DNA of 14,046 nt from DASRTE01 sp035316885 (GCA_035316885.1 DATHII010000308.1:1-14046), one strand, 5' to 3'; positions 1 to 9,667 are shown, numbered from the stretch's first letter. Program-made: numbers and translations. The notes: generated by a model not told the origin, from the sequence alone.

Positions 1-105
1 CCCTTTGCCGGTGGTGACGTCGATGATCCAGACCAGGTCGGCGTTGTACTTGGAGACGTAGAGCCAGGCTCTAGTCGGGCGACCGAACCCCTCGGAGACA
101 GACAT
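1..105 (-). CDS. Partial unidentified reading frame running off the left edge
   Basis: An open frame starts with ATG at 105-103 and runs off the left edge for 35 codons without a stop. It begins MSVSEGFGRP and continues with YVSKYNADLVWIIDVTTGKG. The last part faintly recalls the blades of YVTN/NHL-type beta-propeller proteins, but one short segment cannot support a family call. No convincing ribosome-binding site precedes the ATG. It could equally be the tail of a rearranged gene or a chance frame, since it lies next to a recombination-prone stretch. Confidence 0.3.
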   Translation of the reverse strand, partial: MSVSEGFGRPTRAWLYVSKYNADLVWIIDVTTGKG

Positions 106-130
106 GATAAGTCGCTGCTGCCAGTTCCGC

Positions 131-163
131 AAAGTGTGAGACACGTGCCGTAAAGGGTGGGAC
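131..163. repeat. Pair of imperfect 12-bp direct repeats
   Basis: AAAGTGTGAGAC (131-142) and AAAGGGTGGGAC (152-163) differ at two positions and are 21 bp apart, about two helical turns. They lie in the 160-bp gap between the left-edge partial frame and the secreted-protein gene. They could be a tandem operator for the downstream gene or part of a mobile-element end. No matching inverted copy was noticed in the window. Confidence 0.4.
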
Positions 164-265
164 GCTCAGGCGGACAGGAAGCGACGAGCGGACTCGCGAG
201 TCCGGCCTGCGCTCGGGCCGAGGGGTTCGGAGGGCCTCCGCATCAGGGAATTCGAGGGGGGAACC

Positions 266-853
266 ATGGCCGTGAGATTGGTGCGTGCGCTCGCGCTGTC
301 CGGCGGGCTGGCCGCAATCGTGTTGGGCACGGCGGTCGGTCCGGCCACCGCCGCGCCGCTGGACAAGGGACGTTTCAACGAGGTCTTCACCGAGTTCTTC
401 ACCTGTGAGACCACCGGCACGCCGGTCCAGCACGACGCGGACTACTGGATCAACGTCATCGTCAACCAGCGCGGGTCCTCACCCTTCCCCTACTTCCGGG
501 AGAGCGTGCACGGCACGGACGTGTTCACCAACCTGGACACCGGCGGCACGTTCACCATCGCCTTCTCGTCGAACTTCACGGACCACGTGATCACCGACAA
601 CGGTGACGGCACCATCACCATTCTGGTGATCGCCGCCGGTGGATCGCGCGCCTACGACACCGACGGCAACTTCGTGCTCAACGACCCGGGCCAGATCCGC
701 TTCTCCTTCGACGTGGACTACAACGGCACCCCCTCCGACCCGTCCGACGACTTCGACGTCCCCGACTCCTTCCAGGTCGTGCGCGACTCCACCGGGCGCA
801 ACGACACGGAGGGCCGCGACTTCTGTGAAGACCTGGTGGAGTTCACCAGCTAG
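266..853 (+). CDS. Secreted protein of unknown function
   Basis: This 195-residue protein has a clear Sec signal peptide: an Arg-containing N-terminus (MAVRLVRALA), a hydrophobic core at residues 8-25, and Ala-rich cleavage candidates near residue 30 (PATAA before PLDKG). The mature part is acidic and rich in Asp, Gly and Thr, with alternating beta-type segments (DNGDGTITILVI, QIRFSFDVDYNG). Only two Cys remain, at residues 47 and 187, possibly forming a disulfide tying the two ends together. The start is supported by a purine-rich GAGGGGGGA 4 bp upstream of ATG. I recall similar actinobacterial secreted proteins ending in a TGRND...GRDFCEDL motif, but know no function. It converges with the recombinase remnant and overlaps its end by 11 bp. 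It is the only apparently intact gene in the accessory patch. No catalytic motif is visible. Confidence 0.8.
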   Translation: MAVRLVRALALSGGLAAIVLGTAVGPATAAPLDKGRFNEVFTEFFTCETTGTPVQHDADYWINVIVNQRGSSPFPYFRESVHGTDVFTNLDTGGTFTIAFSSNFTDHVITDNGDGTITILVIAAGGSRAYDTDGNFVLNDPGQIRFSFDVDYNGTPSDPSDDFDVPDSFQVVRDSTGRNDTEGRDFCEDLVEFTS

Positions 854-1520
854 TCGCCGGGCATGGAGAGGACCCCGACCCGGCCTGCGGGTGCTTGCCG
901 CGAACGCGGAGATAGCGGCGCAGCGCGTCGGCGGTGCGGGCACCGTAGGGAACCGCGCGGCCGCGGCGGTCCTTGCCCAGCACGTAGACCATGGTGGCCT
1001 CGCGGTCGACGTCGGCGATCGTGAGCCCGACCAGCTCGGCGACCCGCAGGCCACAGTCGAGCAGCACCCGCATGATGGCGCTGTCGCGGCATTGCTCGAA
1101 GGTGTTGCCCTTGCAGGTGTCGAGCAGTCTGCCGATGGCGTCCAGGTCGTGCACGGGGACCGGCTGCTCGGGGATGGCCGGTGACTGCATCCGCTCCAGC
1201 GGCGAGCGGGTGATCTCACCGTCGTCCACCAGTCACTTGAACAGCTGCTGCAGCGAGCGGTAGTGCTTGGCGACGGTGCTCGCCGCGGCGTGCTCACCGA
1301 GGTCGGCGAGGTAGTGCTCGATGTGCTCGGGGGCCACCCCGGCTGGATGCTCGGGCATGCCGTGAGCGGCGAGGAATCGGCACAGCGACCGGCCGATGAT
1401 GAGATACACGTCGATGGTCGTGGTCGCGACGTTGCGGGCGCGCAAGTGCACCGGCCAGTCGTCGAGTAGGTCGGCGAGGCGGTCGGCCGGAGCGTCGGCG
1501 CGCGTGTTGACTTCGGTCAC
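843..1520 (-). pseudogene. Tyrosine recombinase/phage-type integrase remnant
   Basis: The frame opens at GTG 1520 and encodes an N-terminal SAM-like core-binding domain (from about PADRLADLLDDW to YRSLQQLF). A TGA at 1233-1235 interrupts it after LQQLFK. The same frame resumes at once with LVDDGEITRSPLERM, where family members usually read KWLVxEGEI, so one TGG-to-TGA change explains the break. The catalytic domain then continues through the first active-site Arg (DCGLRVAEL) and the beta-hairpin Lys region (YVLGKDRRGRAVPY). Homology fades after RGKHPQA near position 882, and unrelated residues lead to a stop at 843. The HxxR box, second His and nucleophilic Tyr are absent, so it cannot be a functional recombinase. 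It begins 61 bp past the 3' end of tRNA-Ile, the usual position for a tRNA-targeted integrase. Confidence 0.85.
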
Positions 1521-1525
1521 GACCG

Positions 1526-1540
1526 CAGAGGACTCCTCTG
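1526..1540. other. Perfect 6-bp stem hairpin between tRNA-Ile and integrase remnant
   Basis: CAGAGG and CCTCTG flank a 3-nt loop (1532-1534). On the minus strand the hairpin contains the only GAGGA-like ribosome-binding sequence ahead of the integrase GTG, so it could have hidden that site. It has no T tract, so a tRNA terminator role is weak. Confidence 0.35.
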
Positions 1541-1581
1541 TGCGACCGGTGTGCGATGTCCGTCTCGTGCGTTTGTGCAGG

Positions 1582-1659
1582 TGGTGGGCCTACCTGGACT
1601 TGAACCAGGGACTTCTTCCTTATCAGGGAAGCGCTCTAACCGGACTGAGCTATAGGCCC
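1582..1659 (-). tRNA. ileT: tRNA-Ile (anticodon GAT)
   Basis: Read on the minus strand, 78 nt fold as a complete cloverleaf. The acceptor stem is GGGCCTA with TAGGCCC, and the D stem is GCTC with GAGC. The anticodon stem CTTCC/GGAAG closes the loop CTGATAA, with anticodon GAT. The T stem is CCTGG/CCAGG around TTCAAGT. The discriminator is A at 1585 and CCA is encoded at 1584-1582. An Ile tRNA just after gyrA and the DUF3566 gene is the standard actinobacterial arrangement, usually followed by tRNA-Ala. No tRNA-Ala is present here, and a recombinase remnant takes its place. Confidence 0.97.
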
Positions 1660-1682
1660 GGGCCCACACGCACGGCGCCGCA

Positions 1683-1712
1683 AGGTTACCCCACCTCGAG
1701 CGGCCGGCCCAA
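1683..1712 (-). promoter_or_regulatory. Candidate promoter of tRNA-Ile
   Basis: On the minus strand TTGGGC (1712-1707) and TAACCT (1688-1683) are separated by 18 bp. The -10 box lies 23 bp ahead of the mature tRNA 5' end at 1659. The elements fall in the short gap after the DUF3566 stop at 1717. The match to a housekeeping promoter is moderate, and transcription could also read through from gyrA. Confidence 0.35.
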
Positions 1713-1716
1713 ACCG

Positions 1717-2909
1717 TCAGTCGTCCTCAGCGAGGGTGAGCTCGAGGCCGCCGAGCAGGCTCGCGGACAGGTTGTAGAGGAACGCACCCAGGGTGGCGAG
1801 GGCCGTCACCAGCACAACGTCGATCACTGCGATCAGCGTCGTGAAGCCGAGCACCCGCGACAGGGCGGTGTAGTTCTCGAGCTCGAAACCGGTGCCGGTC
1901 TCGGATGCCGTGAGGTCGCGGGTGAGATCGCCGACTGCCGAGAACACACCCGCGGCGTCGAGCACCGACCACAGGACGGCCACGGCGACGAACAGTGTGA
2001 TGCCGAGCGCGACGGAGAGCAGGAACGCGATCTTCATCACCGACCATGGATCGACTCGCATCAACCGCAATCTCGCCTTGCGGACCCGGCTGCTGCGGCG
2101 GGTCACGGTGGTCGACCGTGTGGTCGGGGCCCTGGGTGCCGACGGCGAGTAGGCCACCTCGGGGTGGGCGTCGAGGCTGACCTCGGTGGCGAAGGGCTCG
2201 ATTCGACCCGGCGCGGCCGGCTCGGCCGGGGGCACGACGACAGGTGCGACGACGGAAGGCGTGGGCGGCGACTCCGGGGTCACGGGTGTGGCAACGGAGC
2301 CAGCTGGATGCTCGGGAGCAACGGCTGGTTCGGTGGACCGGGCCGTCGGTGGCTCGACCGGCCGGCGCTCGGGCGCGCTCGTGACCGTTGCAGCGGCCGC
2401 GGCTGCGTCGTGCCGCGGGCGGGACGGAGCAGTGGCGGCCATGGCGGCGGCGGCGCCGGCCGGTGGGGCCGGAACAGGGCGATCGGGCGTCGGATCCGGA
2501 CGGCTGGAGGTGACTCCCGACGTGGCCGTACCGGTCGCAGCCGCCGCGGGTGACTCGACTGGACGCCCGGCCGGGCCGTTGGCCACAGCCTCGCCCGGAT
2601 CGGTCTGCGTGTTCAGCGCGTCCTGGACGCGGTGGGCCGCCTCACGGGTGGCCTGGGCGGCCCTCGACGCCTGCGCCCGCAGTGCCGCAGCGACCTCGTA
2701 GGCGCTCGACGCCTTGGTGGTCGGGCCGGCCGCGTGACTGCCGCGGCCGAGGCGGTCGGGCGATCCGTTGGGTGCCGAACCGTAGCCCGGCCTCTCCGGT
2801 GGCCCGTTGTTCGTCGGGCCTGCCACCGGGGAGTCGACCTTCGTGGGTGCGTCGTCGTCGTCGTGCACATCGCGGGCCGATGTGGGACGTCCGGTCCCAC
2901 CGCTGGTCG

Positions 2910-2913
<4 letters not shown>
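1717..2913 (-). CDS. DUF3566 transmembrane protein with a long disordered N-terminus
   Basis: The 398-residue protein has two parts. Residues 1-285 are low-complexity and rich in Pro, Ala and Thr, with one probable amphipathic helix at about 71-101 (AYEVAAALRAQASRAAQATR). Residues 286-398 match the DUF3566 domain known from the gene after gyrA in mycobacteria (Rv0007 family): a basic RVRKARLRL stretch, VDPWSVMK, a first membrane helix at about 293-316, a loop, and a second at about 355-381. Both membrane segments follow an Arg/Lys-rich stretch, so the long N-terminus is probably cytoplasmic. The GTG start at 2913 overlaps the gyrA stop as GTGA, and GGAAGG lies about 8 nt upstream, which indicates translational coupling. 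The function of the family is not established; conservation next to gyrase suggests an envelope or division-related role only by association. Confidence 0.9.
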
Positions 2914-5450
<2,537 letters not shown>

Positions 5451-5453
5451 GGG

Positions 5454-5516
5454 TTACTCGTCGCTCCTATTCGTCTGGTCGCACTCGGTTCCCTCGCTCG
5501 TGCCTCGCTCGGGCAC
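5454..5516 (-). CDS. Possible 20-residue mini-ORF between gyrB and gyrA
   Basis: A GTG at 5516-5514 follows AGGAGCGACGAG, a good ribosome-binding site with 7 nt from AGGAG to the start. It opens a frame of 20 codons beginning MPERGTSEG and ending RSDE, with TAA at 5456-5454, just 3 nt before the gyrA GTG. It starts 11 nt after the gyrB stop. The arrangement would let ribosomes pass from gyrB to the mini-ORF to gyrA. The peptide is hydrophilic and matches nothing I know. It could be a chance frame inside a repeat-derived spacer, so its coding status is uncertain. Confidence 0.3.
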   Translation of the reverse strand: MPERGTSEGTECDQTNRSDE

Positions 5517-5528
5517 CTCGTCGCTCCT
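5457..5528 (-). repeat. Two copies of AGGAGCGACGAG bounding a GAGCGAG-rich spacer
   Basis: The identical 12-mer occurs at 5528-5517, touching the gyrB stop, and at 5468-5457, upstream of gyrA. The copies are 60 bp apart. Between them are two GAGCGAG units and a small hairpin GTGCC-N7-GGCAC. The spacer looks like an inserted or duplicated ribosome-binding-site segment, possibly a dispersed genomic repeat. Confidence 0.6.
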
Positions 5529-7549
5529 TAGATGTCGAGGAAGCGGACGTCGCGGGCGTTGCGCTGGATGAACTGGCGGCGGCTCTCCACGTCTTCGCCC
5601 ATCAGGGTGGTGAAGACGTCATCGGCCTGGGCAGCGTCCTCGAGCGTGACCTGGAGCAGGATCCGCTGCTCGGGGTCCATCGTGGTGTCCCACAGCTCGT
5701 CGTCGTTCATCTCGCCGAGGCCCTTGTAGCGCTGGATCGGATCGTCCTTGGGCAGTCGCTTGCCCATGGCCAGCCCGGCCTCGCGCAGCGCGTCCCGCTC
5801 GCGGTCGGAGTAGGCGTACTCGGGCTGGACGTCGCGGCCGCTCCACTTGAGCTTGTACAGCGGCGGCTGGGCGAGGAAGACGTGGCCGTGCTCGATGACC
5901 GGGCGCATGAACCGGAACAGCAGCGTCAGCAGCAGCGTACGGATGTGCTGGCCGTCGACGTCGGCGTCGGCCATCAGCACGATCTTGTGGTAGCGCAGCC
6001 GGTTGATGTCGAACTCCTCCTGCACCCCGGTGCCGAGGGCACTGACGATCGCCTGGACCTCCTGGTTCTGCAGGATCCGGTCGATGCGCGCCTTCTCGAC
6101 GTTGAGGATCTTGCCCCGGATCGGCAGGATCGCCTGGACTCGCGGGTCGCGGCCTTGCTTGGCCGGCCCGCCGGCGGAGTCGCCCTCGACGATGAACAGC
6201 TCGCACTCTTCCGGATCGGTCGACTGACAGTCGGCCAACTTGCCCGGCAGTCCGCCGCCTCCGAGCAGGCCCTTGCGACTGCGGGCGGCGTCGCGGGCCT
6301 TCCGTGCGGCGAGCCGGGCGATGGCGGCGCTCTGTGCCTTGCGGGCGATGAGCTTGCCCTCGGTGGGGTTCTGCTCGAACCACTTGCCGAGCTGCTCGTT
6401 GACGACCCGCTGCACGAAGGTCTTGGCCTCGGTGTTTCCGAGCTTGGTCTTGGTCTGCCCTTCGAACTGCGGTTCCTCGACCTTGATGCTGACGATCGCC
6501 GTGAGCCCTTCGCGGACGTCGTCGCCGGTGAGGTTGGCGTCCTTCTCCTTCAGCACGCCCCAGTCGCGGGCGAACTTGTTGACCAGCCAGGTCAGCGAGG
6601 CACGAAAGCCCTCCTCGTGGGTGCCGCCCTCGTGGGTGTTGATGGTGTTGGCGAAGGTGTGCACCGACTCGGTGAACGCGGCGTTCCACTGCATCGCGAC
6701 CTCGAGGCTCATCGGCTGGGTGGTCTCGCCGTTGGATTCGGCATCGAACGCGACGATGCTGGGGTGGACGGCGTCCTTCCCGCGGTTGAGATGGGTGACG
6801 TAGTCGACCAGGCCGCCGTCGTACCGGTAGCGGACCTCACGCGGCGCTGACGTCTCGGTGGTCTCGACGTCCTCGTCGGCACCGGTGTCGATCTTCTCGG
6901 GCCGCTCGTCCCGCAGCACAATGACAAGGCCCTTGTTGAGGAACGCCATCTCCCGGAACCGGGTCGAGAGCGTCTCGAAGTCGTAGTCGGTGGTCTCGAA
7001 AATGTCGTTGCTGGCCCAGAACGTGACCGTCGTGCCCGTGCGGTCGCTCGCCTCGTGCCGCTGCAGCGGCAGGTCGGGCACGCCGAGCGAGTACGACTGC
7101 GTCCACCGGTAGCCGTCGCGAAGGATCTCGACGTCGAGGCGGGTCGACAGTGCGTTGACGACGGAGACGCCGACACCGTGCAGCCCACCGGACACCTTGT
7201 ACCCGCTGCCGCCGAACTTGCCGCCGGCATGGAGCATGGTGAGCACGACCTCGACGGCGGGGCGTTTCTCGGCCGGGTGCTCGTCGACGGGGATGCCGCG
7301 CCCGTCGTCGACGACCCGGACGCCGCCGCCGGGCAGCAGCGTGATCTCGATGGAGTCGCAATAGCCCTGCAGTGCTTCGTCGACAGCATTGTCGACGACC
7401 TCGTACACCAGGTGGTGCAGGCCGCGCTCACCCGTGGAGCCGATGTACATGCTGGGGCGTTTGCGGACGGCTTCGAGGCCTTCGAGAACGGTGATGTCGC
7501 TGGCGTCGTACGACGTGCTGGGCGCTGCCGTGGTGTCCGACTGCGTCAC
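5528..7549 (-). CDS. gyrB: DNA gyrase subunit B
   Basis: GyrB (673 residues) is the ATPase subunit of gyrase. The GHKL ATP-binding domain shows YEVVDNAVDEA (catalytic Glu50 and Asn54), DDGRGIPVD, GGKFGGSGYKVSGGLHGVG (ATP lid) and TGTTVTFW. The transducer domain contains the conserved QTKTKLGN motif around 365-372. The TOPRIM domain has VEGDSAGG (Glu455) and MADADVDG (Asp528, Asp530, Asp532). The C-terminal tail ends with QRYKGLGEMN and FIQRNARDVRFLDI. The length fits actinobacterial gyrase without an insertion. GTG at 7549 is chosen because GGAGG sits 10 nt upstream. An unusual residue is Pro462 in GGPAKQG, where Ser or Gln is more common. The 264-bp upstream gap suggests that gyrB has its own promoter. 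Confidence 0.98.
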   Translation of the reverse strand: MTQSDTTAAPSTSYDASDITVLEGLEAVRKRPSMYIGSTGERGLHHLVYEVVDNAVDEALQGYCDSIEITLLPGGGVRVVDDGRGIPVDEHPAEKRPAVEVVLTMLHAGGKFGGSGYKVSGGLHGVGVSVVNALSTRLDVEILRDGYRWTQSYSLGVPDLPLQRHEASDRTGTTVTFWASNDIFETTDYDFETLSTRFREMAFLNKGLVIVLRDERPEKIDTGADEDVETTETSAPREVRYRYDGGLVDYVTHLNRGKDAVHPSIVAFDAESNGETTQPMSLEVAMQWNAAFTESVHTFANTINTHEGGTHEEGFRASLTWLVNKFARDWGVLKEKDANLTGDDVREGLTAIVSIKVEEPQFEGQTKTKLGNTEAKTFVQRVVNEQLGKWFEQNPTEGKLIARKAQSAAIARLAARKARDAARSRKGLLGGGGLPGKLADCQSTDPEECELFIVEGDSAGGPAKQGRDPRVQAILPIRGKILNVEKARIDRILQNQEVQAIVSALGTGVQEEFDINRLRYHKIVLMADADVDGQHIRTLLLTLLFRFMRPVIEHGHVFLAQPPLYKLKWSGRDVQPEYAYSDRERDALREAGLAMGKRLPKDDPIQRYKGLGEMNDDELWDTTMDPEQRILLQVTLEDAAQADDVFTTLMGEDVESRRQFIQRNARDVRFLDI

Positions 7550-7645
7550 GAGTTTGCGACCTCCTGCCAGGGAACAGGCCGCCCGATGACCCGCTACGGA
7601 CGTCTAGGGCCCGTCGGCGGCCGGAGCGGCCTGGATGGTAGGTCA

Positions 7646-7651
7646 ATTCTA
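7646..7651 (-). promoter_or_regulatory. Candidate gyrB -10 element
   Basis: TAGAAT on the minus strand lies about 97 bp ahead of the gyrB GTG in an otherwise GC-rich gap. It is the best -10-like hexamer there, but no good -35 lies 16-18 bp upstream, so the call is tentative. Confidence 0.3.
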
Positions 7652-7772
7652 CCCCGACGAGGCCTGCAGACGTGCATTGAGCGGCCCGTTGACGCGGTTC
7701 TGCCTCGAGAACTCGTCGCAGCCGAGTCCCCCTACCCGAGTTGGTGCCTCGAGAGGTCCCTCAGCCCTCACT

Positions 7773-7786
7773 ACGACGGGCGTCGT
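7773..7786. other. Inverted repeat downstream of the DUF721 gene
   Basis: ACGACG and CGTCGT form an inverted repeat separated by two bases (or a 5-bp stem with a 4-nt loop) 27 bp after the DUF721 stop. It could help end transcription of the dnaN-recF unit, but no T tract follows, so it may be incidental. Confidence 0.25.
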
Positions 7787-7813
7787 CGACAACCTATGGG
7801 GATGTTCACAGTG

Positions 7814-8506
7814 TCAGCCGTAGGTGTCGCGGGGACCGCGGCCAGGTACGCTGCGCGGGCCTTTCCGCCAGGTCGGCGCGTGCGGACCGAGCACCGTGAC
7901 CCGCGCGACTGTGCGGTCGCCGATCTCCTCGTTCAGCCGGCGGACCAGGTTGGGCGCGAGGAGCTTGACCTGGGTTGCCCAGGCGGTCGAGTCGGCGCGG
8001 ACGGTGAGCTCTCCGCCGCTGTACCCCTCCGGGCGGACGTGGGCCGCGACGTCCGGGCCGACGATCTGATCCCAACGGGCCACCGCGCCGTGGACCGCGA
8101 GGTCCTGACCCCAGCCGTGCTCACTGACCAGCCGGTCGACTGCCTTCTCCAGCGGCTGCGGGTCACGGTCGTCGCCGGTCGGCCCGCTCCACCCTGCCCC
8201 TGGTGCCCGCCTCCGGGCCGACCTCCGGCCTTTGCCCGAGGTGCTCCGGGTGGGGGTGCCGGCCAACCGCCCGCCAGCCCGCGCACGGTTCAGGAACGCC
8301 GCCGCCAGGTCGGTGCCCTCCGGATCCCACCCCTCCCCACCAGCCGAGGGCACGGAGGCGCCGGAAGATGCCGAGGCGGGGCCGGACGGATGGCGGGTAC
8401 CAGGAGACGCCGAGGCGGGGCCGGACGCCGGGATGGCACCAGGAGAGGTCGAGGTGGGGTCGGACGGAGACCCCACCGACCCCGAAGAATCAGAGCGCCC
8501 GCTCAT
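7814..8506 (-). CDS. DUF721 / DciA-like protein
   Basis: The DUF721 domain occupies about residues 116-205 of 230: DPQPLEKAVDRLVSEHGWG, then WDQIVGPDVAAHVRPEGY, GGELTVRADSTAWATQVKLL and LVRRLNEEIG. It ends in a basic tail (TWRKGPRSVPGRGPRDTYG) that I recognise from the Rv0004 family. DUF721 proteins are DciA-type operators of the replicative helicase in bacteria lacking DnaC or DnaI, so a role in helicase loading is likely; this is family knowledge, not shown here. The first 110 residues are low-complexity and contain three tandem 13-residue repeats (15-53). The ATG start overlaps the recF stop as ATGA, so the two are translationally coupled. Confidence 0.9.
   Translation of the reverse strand: MSGRSDSSGSVGSPSDPTSTSPGAIPASGPASASPGTRHPSGPASASSGASVPSAGGEGWDPEGTDLAAAFLNRARAGGRLAGTPTRSTSGKGRRSARRRAPGAGWSGPTGDDRDPQPLEKAVDRLVSEHGWGQDLAVHGAVARWDQIVGPDVAAHVRPEGYSGGELTVRADSTAWATQVKLLAPNLVRRLNEEIGDRTVARVTVLGPHAPTWRKGPRSVPGRGPRDTYG
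8348..8464 (-). repeat. Three tandem 39-bp repeats coding 13-residue units
   Basis: Inside the 5' part of the DUF721 gene, three 39-bp units encode SDPTSTSPGAIPA, SGPASASPGTRHP and SGPASASSGASVP. The same period appears in the DNA: a GCCGAGGCGGGGCCGGACG-type core recurs at 8370, 8409 and, with changes, 8448. Because the unit is a multiple of three, copy changes keep the frame. Confidence 0.8.
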
Positions 8507-9651
8507 CGGATCCTCCGCAACTCGCCGTCCATGACGTCGACCCTCGCACCGGTGAGAACTTCCGGCACGTCTGCGGCGACGGCGGCTGTGACCAGCACCT
8601 GCTCGGCCTCGCCCACGAGTCGAGCCAACCGGTCGCGGCGGCCGCTGTCCAGCTCGGCGAACACGTCGTCGAGGACCAGCACCGGGTCGCCGCCGAGTGC
8701 ACGCAGCAGCTCGAAGGAGGCCAGGCGCAGGGCCAGGGCGTAGGACCAGGCCTCGCCCTGGCTCGCGTAGCCCTTCGCCGGCATCGGGCCCAGGCCGAGC
8801 ACGAGGTCGTCGCGGTGCGGTCCGACCAGCGAAACGCCACGCTCGATCTCCTCGCGACGGACCCGCCCGGTGGTCTCCAGCAGGGCGGCGGCCATGACCT
8901 CACGGTCGGGCGTGAGGTCGACATCGGTGCCGAGCGACGACTTGTAGTCGAGGCGCACGTCGCCCTTGGTGGGGCCCTCGGCGATAGCGTCGTAGGACTT
9001 GGCGACGAGCGGGCGCAGCCCCTCGACCAGTTCGAGCCGCGCCACCAACAGCTCGGCGCCGGTGCGGGCGAGGTGGGAGTCCCAGACGTCGGGCGTGCGA
9101 AGGTCGGATATGCCGCTGCCGCCGCGGCTGGCCCGGACGGCCGCCGCCGCCGTCTTGAGCAGGGCGTTGCGCTGTTTGAGCACCCGGTCGTAGTCGACCC
9201 GGACGCCGGCGAAGCGTGGGGCCCTGGCGACCAGCAGGTCGTCGAGGAACCGGCGACGGTCGGAGGGGTCGCCCTTGACCAGCGCGAGGTCCTCGGGCGC
9301 GAACAGCACGGTGCGCAACAGGCCGAGCACGTCGCGTGGCCGCGGCACGGGAGACCGGTTGACCCGCGCCCGGTTGACCCGGCCCGGTGTGATCTCGACC
9401 TCGACCAGGGTGGAGCGGCCCTCGGCGATCACGCTGCCCCGGACCACGGCGCGCTCGGTGCCGAGCCGAACGAGTGGGGCGTCATGAGCGACGCGGTGAC
9501 TGCTCAGAGTCGCGAGGTAGGCGATCGCCTCGGCCAGATTGGTCTTGCCTTGGCCGTTCGGGCCCACCAGTGCGGTGACGCCGGCCTCGAGCGACAGCTC
9601 GGCGGACGCGTAGGAGCGGAAGTCGGAGAGAGACAGGTGGGAGAGATACAT
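8503..9651 (-). CDS. recF: RecF, DNA replication/repair ATPase
   Basis: RecF (382 residues) is an SMC-like ABC ATPase that acts with RecO and RecR to load RecA at single-stranded gaps. The N-terminus MYLSHLSLSDFRSY is typical. Walker A GPNGQGKT is at 30-37, the ABC signature region is SQGEAWSYALALRLA at 297-311, and Walker B PVLVLDDVFAELD is at 323-335. The coiled-coil arm (about 130-270) contains GDPSDRRRFLDDL. The ATG at 9651 is chosen because homology begins exactly there; an in-frame start upstream would add 30 Pro/Gly-rich residues overlapping gnd. The ribosome-binding site is weak, consistent with coupling to gnd, whose stop is 16 nt upstream. The 3' end overlaps the DUF721 gene. Confidence 0.97.
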   Translation of the reverse strand: MYLSHLSLSDFRSYASAELSLEAGVTALVGPNGQGKTNLAEAIAYLATLSSHRVAHDAPLVRLGTERAVVRGSVIAEGRSTLVEVEITPGRVNRARVNRSPVPRPRDVLGLLRTVLFAPEDLALVKGDPSDRRRFLDDLLVARAPRFAGVRVDYDRVLKQRNALLKTAAAAVRASRGGSGISDLRTPDVWDSHLARTGAELLVARLELVEGLRPLVAKSYDAIAEGPTKGDVRLDYKSSLGTDVDLTPDREVMAAALLETTGRVRREEIERGVSLVGPHRDDLVLGLGPMPAKGYASQGEAWSYALALRLASFELLRALGGDPVLVLDDVFAELDSGRRDRLARLVGEAEQVLVTAAVAADVPEVLTGARVDVMDGELRRIR

Positions 9652-9667
9652 CGCGCCCGGACCGGGT

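Noticed and set aside
1233..1235. TGA in the integrase as a recoded (selenocysteine or readthrough) codon
   Set aside because: The expected residue is Trp, no recoding structure is evident and the catalytic C-terminus is missing anyway, so decay is the simpler reading.
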